From Rhizophagus sp. LPA8_4_AMF (lineage: Eukaryota; Glomeromycota; Glomeromycetes; Glomerales; Glomeraceae), in assembly GCA_021464525.1 (NCBI GenBank), contig JADRCO010000206.1:1-43652 (forward strand): a DNA stretch of 43,652 nt, written 5' to 3'. Numbering within the stretch: the stretch's first letter is position 1; every line of letters begins with the position of its first letter. A program made the translations under genes and the position numbers. Below, one piece after another: positions 23,985 to 32,421 of this stretch. The notes beneath the pieces were generated by a model. The model was not told the DNA's origin. It searched no databases and was given only the letters and a program-made list of their open reading frames with translations.

Positions 23985-25110
23985 ATATAGATCACGTCTA
24001 ACATATCAAGCATAAGTAAAGCGCCAGGCCTTGCACCATCAGTTCAGTACTTATCGTAAGAGGGTATCTGCCAGTGTTATGCATTTCACACCATTCAAAA
24101 TCAACAAGAATCGCTTCTTGTTACTCTACTACTACTTTGTCAATATAATACCTCCGAGAAGACTAATCTAAGGGCCTGCAATTACTAACATAAATGAAGG
24201 ACAACAGCACTGATCCTTGATCTTTTTGGGCTGTTTATTAGCAAACATTAAAGATAAGACAAAAAAAGATGTAAGTTTAAACGGAATGATAAGTAATAAC
24301 AAAAAATTGAAAATCACATACCTTGATCTAGACCAATAACCATGATAATATAAGCTAGCTTGCAGATTTATGATTCATTTTTTTCCTCAAATATTAATCG
24401 ATAACAATTTGAGTCCTGTTAGTCGTTATCAAGAAGTCATTACCAGCTTTTTTATTATTATAATTATATGCCACAGATACTATGAGTTCACCAAAGGGAT
24501 TTCTCACTTCGCTTTGTAGCTTGATTATAAGAATTTTTCATCAAGAAAAAATTGCCATCAATCTGAGCGATTGAATACGGATTTGCAAAATCTTCAACAA
24601 ATCGACCAAAGCCATCGTGGAAGATCAATGATGGGCCAGTCCATAAATACTGTGGGTTAATTCTTTGATCTTCCATGAAGACAGAAGGAACCGCTCCAGC
24701 TGATGGAGCGCTCGCCTTTTCTCCTATATTAACCCTTGCTATATCCTTTTTTTTAAAGAAATACTGTTAGTAAATTAAAGACCAAAAATAACTTTAAATA
24801 TTTGGATTAGCTAGGTCAAACAACCTTCTTCCTGGAGTGAAAGATTGGGAAACAGGTCTTTTTGATCGTCAAAAATATCTACTTTCCAAAGCTTGAGCTT
24901 GTCTGCGTCAAGATCTAACTCAAAGAAATCTCTTTAGAACATTTAGCGCATTTTAATCAGGTTTCGGTAGATCTTGTGGTAGTGGTTGTTTTGCCCGTAT
25001 TTTTTTTCCAGTCCCAGTCTTTTGTCGTTACAGTTCCAATCGTTAGAGTACCTCCCGAATGTTAATCCATAGTATTTTCTCTGGTCACGATCCAACTCCC
25101 AATTTTTAGC
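23985..25110 (-). pseudogene. Crinkler (CRN)-like effector relic
   Basis: Separate coding-like segments on the minus strand, in order. At about 24930-24815 there is a piece of the CRN N-terminal ubiquitin-like header (LDADKLKLWKVDIFDD, then PNLSLQEE). At about 24735-24488 there is a middle segment with NPQYLWTGPSLIFHDGFGRF and SIAQIDGNFFLMKNSY. At about 24117-23985 there is a kinase-like tail (ILVDFEWCEMHNTGRYPLTI; ARPGALLMLDMLDVIY). In complete CRN proteins the header precedes a variable C-terminal module such as a kinase-like fold, which fits this order. The locus is broken in several places and is best regarded as a fossil. CRN proteins are known from oomycetes, chytrids and Glomeromycotina, where they act inside cells, often in nuclei. 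Age cannot be judged without a paralog. Confidence 0.5.
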
Positions 25111-25860
25111 AAGTTTTCGGTCAGTTCTATCACCCTAGTATGAAAGCTTGGAAAATTAGTAACATTCTTCTTAGCTAGCATATCTTTGGTCCCCATCAAA
25201 ATCCGTTCCACTGGGTCGGCTTAAAAGGCTTGAATGACGAGGAGCTTGAAAGGTCACCAATTTAATATCAATATTCTGAATAAAAAAGTTCTTACCTCCT
25301 ATACTTATTGAGTAAATTCTTACGCCTTTGGTTGTTCTCATTATTATTGTTCTCCGTCTAACAATCCTAGTTCGCTCATAAACATTACATCGGCGTCCGA
25401 ACTTATTTCCCAGATATACGGTGGTATCTGCGGCTGAAGTTGTAAGTTTCTCCATTACCCAAAAAAATCTGGAGAGACAAGAGTTTTGATATCTTTGTTT
25501 GCAGTCCAAATTTGGACACGTGATATTGCTTCAAGAGGTATTCTTCGAGGCATCGTGGCTTATTTTCAGCCAATCATTTACCCTCCATAAGTAAAAAATA
25601 ATGTTATTCACTCTTTAATTATGTAATGGAAATTTTTACTAAATTTTTTTTCCACGAAAAAAAGGTTGAAATTCTTTGATTGGTCCATCCGGTGTGAGAT
25701 GAACTCTCCTTCACATAGGACGCATGGTTTCATCTCCGGAACTCGAACACCGGAAGCAAGAACATGCTGAGTATATTTAATGCAAGAATTAAGATTGCGT
25801 TCTATCCACACTTGCCCTGGTTGAGCAAAAAAACGGCCTTCAGACTTCGTTCTAACTTGT
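25111..25860 (-). pseudogene. Unassigned coding-like fragments upstream of the CRN relic
   Basis: Three minus-strand pieces look coding but are interrupted. About 25850-25680 reads EGRFFAQPGQVWIERNLNSC and VRVPEMKPCVLCEGEFISHR, with a C-x2-C that could belong to a zinc site. About 25553-25460 starts MPRRIPLEAISRVQIWTANK. About 25435-25350 reads PPYIWEISSDADVMFMSELG. They may be one decayed gene or two. No family is recognised. Confidence 0.35.
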
Positions 25861-26294
25861 TTTTATAGCGGTTGTGGATTCCTCAGGAGCAAGCGAAGCC
25901 CAGATCTTCATTAGCAATTATTCACTGCATCTCATTATTGCGTAGCTGTTAATCCCCTCCCTTGCAAATCGCGGTGATTTAGCTTACACATTCCCCAAAT
26001 CTCCACGCGAATAATCATCAGTTTTTTCTCAGAAGATAAATGAGAAGATAAATGGGAAAGCAGAAAGCAAATATATATCTTAGTTACACAGCCCCTATTT
26101 TTTCGGCAAGAATTTTTCCGACTATTGTACTGCGCATTTCAGGTGATCGGTTTCACATGATCTGCAGTATTAATAATAAAGTCGCGTCGATATAAAATGA
26201 TAAACTCTATAAAGGATCATAACTCTTTGATCCTACGTTCTTCACTTTTTTATAAATTTTAACATGAATACCCTGAGTTCGGAAACGAATATGA
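25861..26294. other. Intergenic
   Basis: No gene is visible. It is slightly less AT-rich than the surroundings, with no clear repeat or control element. Confidence 0.4.
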
Positions 26295-26472
26295 ATTAAG
26301 AAGCTGTAACAAAAGAAAAAATATTCTAAAAATTTCATAATGGAATATTAACAGGTGTTGCATCTGATAGCTCAGAAGTAAGTAGATTAAGAAGCTGTAA
26401 CAAAAGAAAAATATTTTAAAATTTCATAATGGAATATTAACAGGTGTTGCATTTGATAGCTCAGAAGTTAAT
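26295..26472 (+). repeat. Tandem 91-bp duplication
   Basis: Two near-identical units start at 26295 and 26386 (ATTAAGAAGCTGTAACAAAA in each) and end after GATAGCTCAGAAGT. They differ by a few substitutions and single-base length changes in A runs. The second copy runs into an open segment (KFHNGILTGVAFDSSEV and onward to a stop at 26587-26589), so a coding exon appears to have been partly duplicated. Confidence 0.85.
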
Positions 26473-26730
26473 AATGATAAAATCACTTTAAGTTTGAATG
26501 CAAGAGAATATATTGACAATCAGAACAATAATTTTCTATCATTTGAATTATATCATCTTCCAGAAGATATTGCACTTACTTCCAAGTAAAATTTCACATG
26601 GAATCGAGTGTTATAAAATTAGGTGAGGCATCTCAGTGTTTAAGTCCAGGGTTGTGGTGAATAGGATATGTGTATAGATGTTGCCGTGTCAAGCCCGGGA
26701 CATTTATCTTAATAATTATGATGCATACTT

Positions 26731-27135
26731 ACAATTTTTACATTTATTAGATTGTCTAGTGGCGACGGTGGGGTTGACCTAATGGGTAACTTTGGAGGGA
26801 ACCTCCTCCTAATTCAATGTAAAGATTACTCTCCAAGTTCGAAGGTTACAGTCGAACATATTTATAAATTTGAAGGAGTGATGACCAAGTATGCAGAAAG
26901 GACAAATTGGTGTTTTCATTGTCCCCTCTTATGATAATTACACTCGAAGAACAATTGAGGAGGCACAAAATTCCTGATTTAAATTATTTTGACGGATACT
27001 TTAAACGTTCATAATGAAAATAGTAAAATAGATGATGATGAGAATAATATAGAAGATAGTGATGCCAAAACAGATGATAATTATGTTCGAGATGGAAACT
27101 GTCAAAAAATATATTATATATCTGATATATATTAA
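26731..27135 (+). pseudogene. Mrr-type (PD-(D/E)xK) restriction-endonuclease-like gene, broken
   Basis: The frame at about 26752-26934 reads SGDGGVDLMGNFGGNLLLIQ then CKDY. This is the Mrr_cat pattern G-D-G-G-(V/I)-D...Q-C-K, the metal-binding core of Mrr-like PD-(D/E)xK nucleases, followed by KVTVEHIYKFEGVMTKYAER. The conserved continuation (GQIGVFIVPSYDNYT) is in another frame. The further C-terminal text (IILTDTLNVHNENSKIDDDE, ending at a TAA near 27135) is in a third, so the gene carries at least two frameshifts and an in-frame stop. The open segment at 26420-26589 may be an upstream exon of the same gene. Eukaryotic Mrr-like proteins are frequent in Glomeromycotina. Their substrate and function are not established. 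Confidence 0.65.
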
Positions 27136-28005
27136 TTTTATTAATTGTAAACTTTAAATATAATTATAGGTTAATCGGTTAGCTAGATAATTATAAAAAT
27201 AAGGATCATTACTTGGAGAGGGGGTTAGGTGGAGGAGTGGCATGCCGGAGGAGGAACGTAGGTTTATTTTCATATTTATCATTATATGTTAATTACAAAT
27301 AGCAAATATTTTTCGATGCAAATTATCAACGGAAAAATCTGATCATAACTTTATTAAATTATATACAGTATTTCAGTTTAAATTTATATCATGATTATTA
27401 AAATAATTTAAAAATATTATTCTCTTATTTTATATTTGTATCGTAAATTGTATTTAATTTTCGATATTAGTTTGTTCGTTTGATAGATCTGTTTTTGTGA
27501 TGATCTCATTTAACGTGAACACTTGATGGTTGATCGCTTTTATGACAATTTTTTTCCGTAAGACCGGATTTCGCTATAATTTTGCACAGTTAACGTGGAT
27601 GCCTTTTTGTTAAGTCTTAATTAATTATTTATATGATCAAAATTAAAACTTTCTTCTTTATTACTTGTTTTTTATTACAAAAAAAAAACGATTTCAAAAT
27701 TTCTACAACGTTAAAAATAATTTTTTTTTAAATAAATAAAATATCTTGTCAAAGATTCTAAAGTTACGAAATTTTCCCTTTTTGATAGTGATAGAAATAT
27801 AAATTTAACGTTCCATTTACTTGAAAATTGTTTTAAAAGAAAATTTAATTCAAATTTTCAACCTTTTTAATTTTCGCAATTTATAAATTCCTATTAAAGA
27901 AATTTTATACTTTCTTTTAAAAAAAAAAGAACTTAAATAGATTTTTATACCTGTAAAAAATCGGTAACATATTTTTTATTAAAATAAGTTACGACCATCG
28001 GAAAA
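27136..28005. other. Intergenic, nothing clear
   Basis: AT-rich sequence with poly-A/T runs. No coding-like frame and no similarity to other parts of the window was seen. Confidence 0.45.
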
Positions 28006-28330
28006 TTTAACTAACCAACTCTTTTTTATCCTAATATATTTTAGGTTTGGTCTTGGTCTTCAACCGATCGATATGGAACACTGCGGGTAGGTGACAATGT
28101 TCTATTAGCTATTATTTTTTGTTTATTATTTTTTTAAATTTTTTTTTTTTATTTAGGCTTACTAATCAATCACCTTTTATTCCTTCATTTATTTTATGTG
28201 TACGACAATATTCTGTTAATCATTGATTTTGTTTTTTTTTAAATTTTTTTTTTATTTTGACTATTACTAACCGACCTTTTTTTCCCTTATCTATTTTAGG
28301 TTCGGTCTTGGACTTCGAAATGGAAAGAAC
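28006..28330 (+). repeat. Diverged tandem repeat resembling intron-exon units
   Basis: Three units start with ACTAACCAAC-like words (about 28009, 28160, 28265), each followed by a pyrimidine tract. Two of them end in TTTTAG plus GTTYGGTCTTGGWCTTC (28043 and 28299). The first core continues to GGAACACTGCGG and a donor-like GTAGGT. The middle unit lacks the core. The spacing of branch-like word, pyrimidine tract, AG and GT looks exactly like a small exon with its flanking introns, repeated. It is either a minisatellite or the remnant of a gene built from repeated mini-exons. Confidence 0.5.
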
Positions 28331-28446
28331 TTATTTAATATATTCATTTTTATTCGGGTTTAATAGCATTCTGATAATATATTGGTTCATAGAAACATGA
28401 TCAAATTGGATTATCAAAAGATTAGATATCATTTAATTTTCAATCC

Positions 28447-28870
28447 AATTTTTTTCGTTTGGCGAATATATCTGTGTTGATTAAAGTTTTTTGGATCTAT
28501 GTATGGAACCATCTCAAATAAGTGATGTTTACAGTATTGGTGTATTATTATGGGAGATATCAAGCTGTCAGACTCCTTTTTATGTTAAAGGTGAACAATA
28601 TGATTTTGGTTTGGCTTTGGATTGTACGAGGTCTTAGGGGAGCAGTTGTTCCCATACATCTGAAGATTACATAAAAATTATACCAGTAAGTAAATTTTTA
28701 AATTTAATTTTATAATCTGAATATTATTTAATTAATATTAAATTTATTTATTTTTATTTAGAATGTTGGGATGGTGAGCCAGTCAATAGTCAACTATATA
28801 TACCGTGACTATCATTACTAAAATAGATGTTATAATAGATCAAGCAATCATGGTAATTCAGAATCACGAG
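28447..28870. pseudogene. Rearranged kinase-Sel1 pseudogene with internal inversion
   Basis: From 28447 to about 28527 the minus strand encodes EMVPYIDPKNFNQ, matching the activation-segment part of the two intact paralogs ([13 protein letters not shown]). From about 28524 the plus strand takes over with [14 protein letters not shown], the next part of the same domain, then PFYVKGEQYD and EDYIKI. A GTAAGT intron ends in TTTAG at 28760, and the last-exon start WDGEPVNSQLYI...TIITKIDVIID follows. The two halves are therefore head to head, with the breakpoint just before DVYSIG. Neither the N-lobe nor Sel1 repeats are present. It is clearly nonfunctional. Confidence 0.8.
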
Positions 28871-29775
28871 GAGTTATTCCAAAACCTCCTTCACAGCACT
28901 ACACTAATTGATATGTGCCGGAACATTTTCCAAGATCTCCTTGTTAAATTCGATAGTCGAAATCATCTGTTTTCAGTTTTTGTTCACTTCGTATGAACTC
29001 TTGAGTTATTTGATATTTTAAGCGAAGCCCTCAAGTACACTACTTCACTCGCCTGAGAAATTTTACCTGGAGAATAAAGCAAGAAATGACAATCCCTCGC
29101 TGATGTTACAACGCCATATAGGTAAACTTCTATGATGCAAATAAGATTTCCGATTTCTTGATTGTGTAATTGACTCATCCTCAACTTTCATCACCAATTA
29201 TTCCATTTCATATTCAAATCTCATGCTGTATTTCTTACTCGTAATGATGAAGGGCTGTGTAAAGTATGGTTGAAACATATTCCCAAAATTTGCTACAGAT
29301 GAAAAATTGTGAAAAAAAATGTGATTTGCTTTGTTTTACAGTATATATTGTAATTATTCTTAGTGATGAAGAGAGAAATACATATGAATCTTGGGTCAAG
29401 GTTCTTATAATCTTATATTTTTCGTGTATATATCTAATTTCATTATTGCATTTTAATCATTATTAATTCCTAATTATATTTAAAGCCAAATAGTTGTTAG
29501 AAAAATCATAACAAATCAAAAGGACATTTATAGTTAAAAAATGTTAATCATCGAAAAAATGAATATTGACATTATGACACTAGAATAAAACAGAATAATA
29601 AGCTAAAAATGTGGCAAGATTTAATAATAATACACGTATGGGGAATAATAATTAACGTAACCTGCAAATCAATCCAGCTACCATTTTCTGGGAAATCCTA
29701 GGGTTGTTGAGTGTCTCTCTATCCAAACCAATAAAATCGAACCATAATAATCATACAAAATATAAGACAAATTTG
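28871..29775. other. Intergenic with one coding-like relic
   Basis: On the minus strand, about 29184-29040 reads NQEIGNLICIIEVYLYGVVT then SARDCHFLLYSPGKISQASE, which looks like real protein sequence without a start, splice sites or continuation. I do not recognise the family with confidence. The rest, including the plus-strand frame at 29266-29466, shows nothing. Confidence 0.35.
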
Positions 29776-29864
29776 AATTGATTTATGGCGACTTATATTG
29801 TTGCTGACTTAGCCAAGTTTTTAAAAAACTTGTTTCCACCTGATCACCAACGTTGAGGTGCCTA

Positions 29865-29985
29865 ATAAAGAGAAGAAAAAAAGAGACCTAAAAAAGAGAA
29901 GACACGAAAGAGAAATCACTAAAGAGACCGAAAGAGAAGACCTAAAAAAAGAGAGAAGAAACGAAAAGAGAAGATCAAAAGAGAT
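29865..29985 (+). repeat. Purine-rich AAAAGAGA tract
   Basis: Imperfect repetition of AAAGAGA/GAAGA words on one strand. The overlapping frame (29858-30040) would encode only Lys/Arg/Glu (KEKKKRDLKKRRHEREITKE) and is a by-product of the repeat. Confidence 0.6.
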
Positions 29986-30189
29986 AATATTAAAGAATAT
30001 CCTTTGTTACATTAAAAATTTATCATTTATTTATTTTTAAATATTTATTTCTTTAAATAAATCCATATTTTTCAGTGCATGTTTTGCAATTCAAATGACT
30101 TTTTAATTCTGATTTACATATTAGTGGATTTTTTAAATAAATTCTAATAAATTAACAGATAAGATAAAAATTTTATTAAAGAATTACCA

Positions 30190-30909
30190 ACGTATAGTGT
30201 AGAAATACGAATGTGATAGATTCAGTTGTATGTCCTAGATGTAAGAAAGAAAAAGAAAATTGGAATCATATTTGGGAGTGTACAGAGAATGAATTTAATG
30301 AGGAAAATATCACATTATTAACGATGAAGAATTTAGAAGATAAATATAACAATAATGGAAAAATAGATAAATACAAATGTGTTTGCGTTTAAACACAAGT
30401 TTTCATGACAATTGTAAAAAGTCAAGAGAAATAACTCAAGGAATATATACTGTAATTGATTTACAGCAAAAGACGAGGAATCATAAATGAACTATGTACA
30501 CAGTATTTTGATAATATTAAACAATATTTATGGATTTCAAGGTGTAATAAAGTGATTGAAGAGAAAACAATATTAAGAAGGAAAACAAACAAATCAAGAG
30601 TAAAAGGTGTGATAGAGACAAAGATAATAAATTATTGATGATAAATATACAAAATTCAAAAAAATCAATAAAATCAAAAAGAAAATATAATAAATAAAAT
30701 AGTTAGTAACAATTCTTTAGTCAATCGAACGACTAGTAAAGTCTGAGTAGTATATATGTAGAACATTTAGTTAGTACCGATAGCTTGTAGACAGCCTTGT
30801 AGTATTATTATTAATGTTAGTATAACATATTTTTATTTCTGTTAAATTTATGCTTATGTAATAATTAAACGTAATTAATAAAGAAATGTGTATCACTAAC
30901 CAAAAAAAA
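30190..30909 (+). mobile_element. LINE C-terminal fragment with 3' end
   Basis: Coding-like segments read CPRCKKEKENWNHIWECTEN (near 30230-30290), the CCHC-like zinc finger found at the end of many fungal non-LTR reverse transcriptases. They continue with RRGIINELCTQYFDNIKQYL and WISRCNKVIEEK (near 30470-30565). An AT-rich 3' region ends in GTAATTAATAAAGAAATGTG and an A9 run (30901-30909). The ATTAATAAA plus poly(A) terminus resembles those at 1793 and, in reverse, 8094. The frame is interrupted between the segments and no reverse transcriptase core remains. Confidence 0.6.
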
Positions 30910-30939
30910 ACTCCATTCAGTATTTTATGCAAACTTACT

Positions 30940-30960
30940 CTCTGATTATAGTCGCACAGT
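30940..30960 (-). promoter_or_regulatory. Third copy of the kinase-Sel1 upstream motif (orphan)
   Basis: On the minus strand: A then CTGTGCGACT then ATAATCAGAG, 19 of 21 positions as in unit A. Surrounding bases (ACTAGTATCAC beside it; ATTTTTAACATTGAAAACATTATCAACCA in pieces near 31110-31145) also match the unit B upstream region. The LINE fragment sits where the gene should start, so this is a promoter without its gene. Confidence 0.6.
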
Positions 30961-31323
30961 ACCACTAGTATCACTAAATAAAGAAAAGTCGTCTATTATT
31001 AAATATTAACCACAGTACCTGAAAATATTCTTATAACTGCGCCAGAAATACCCGTTTCCTGTAATGCTGCTATTGCGGAATTTTTCGGGTGTTAGTGGTG
31101 GGAAGTTTGAGAATATTTTTAACATTGAAAACATTATCAACCAACTTTTTTTTTTTACAATAATGCTTTTATTTAATCAAAATGAAGCGCTTTACTATAT
31201 ATTTTCGCTAGATATTTTTACCTAAGTTAACAAACTTTATCAAGGTGACAATAAGTTTTTTAAAAGACTTGGCTAAGTCAGCAACAAATAGCAATTACAT
31301 ATTATATAAGCCATAAATCAATT

Positions 31324-32275
31324 TGTTGTTCACTTTATTAATTTATTTTAAATTGATTTCTATAAACATAACTAAATAAATAATTTGATATATCTAAGTT
31401 TTAAGACTATTTGATTTTGATTCTTATTGTGCAAAGTTTTTCCATGATAACATTTTTAGGAGAAATATTAACTAGCACGTTGTAGAAATTTTTATCATTC
31501 AAATTTAAACAATGATTTTCTATATGTTTTAAAAAATCCTTTCAATCATATTCCTTTTTTTTTGTACTGATAATTTTCTATTTTTCTTAATCGATTTTTT
31601 GTTTAATGTTGTAATAAAAAAAGATCCTGAGTAAATAAACGCAGCAGACTTTGATGGTTGCCGTTTTCCTAGTAATTAATAGTAAATTTGTAATAGGTGT
31701 AATGCGTGTATTATTATTATGTCAAAAAATTGATATTACCTTTAAGATCTTGCTATATTACGTAATTGGGATCGTTAGTTTGAACATAGTCATTAATAAA
31801 TGCAAAACCATGAAAATCATGGTCATAATAGAATAATATTTCAATGCCAACTAATAACGATCATCAATCCTAGGTAGGAATAAATTCGTTTCAGTTCTTA
31901 CAGCATCACAGTATTTATCGTTATTTTTTTAAAGGACAAACAGATTATTTTTTTTTTTAATCAGTTTATTAATAATTAATATTAACAATGAATTGATTAA
32001 AAATAGTTGTCTCTTCTGTTTTTCTATATATTGATATTTAGTATCAGGTCTAAGTATTAAGAGTATTAGTTGGTTGGATTAGTTTATTCCGTATTGATAA
32101 AATATGTCGGTAGACGAGGCCTGTAGGTGTATGCAGAAATTCATTGATACTTATATTTAAGTTTACACATAATACATTTATGTAATAATAAACAAAAATT
32201 TACTAAAAATTTTTATTTTAATATTTAATTACAATAATATTCTTTTACATATAAGTTTTAATTTTTATAAAATCT
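31324..32275. other. Intergenic; part of a third upstream-region copy
   Basis: About 31766-31830 (TTAGTTTGAACAT, then CATTAATAAATGC) resembles 35366-35420 upstream of unit B. The relic upstream region therefore extends here, interrupted by the right inverted-repeat arm. Otherwise no gene or repeat is visible. Confidence 0.45.
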
Positions 32276-32421
32276 ATATATTCAGTTAATAATAAAAAAA
32301 TAATATACTGCAATAAGAATAATTAAATAATAAGACTTTTATTATTTATCATTATTTGTTAAATTCAAAAAGAAAAAATAATGAAGCAAATTTAATTTAA
32401 TTTAACATATCAAGAAAGAAT

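Larger units (their letters stand above)
29776..31323. mobile_element. Pair of long inverted repeats enclosing 1.4 kb
   Basis: The left arm (29776-29840) and the right arm (31243-31323) are inverted copies. AATTGATTTATGG at the outer edge, a perfect 21-bp core (TTGTTGCTGACTTAGCCAAG plus T, 29798-29818 and 31267-31287), and TTAAAAAACTT toward the inside are shared. The right arm has about 15 extra bases between the outer edge and the core. The order of shared blocks is what a TIR element with long ends would give, as in MULE-like transposons. No transposase is inside; the interior carries LINE debris and a kinase upstream region. Two independent MITE insertions in opposite orientation would give the same picture. 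Confidence 0.55.

Noticed and set aside
29858-30040. Lys/Arg-rich 60-codon frame as a nuclear protein
   Set aside because: It merely translates the purine-rich AAAGAGA tract.
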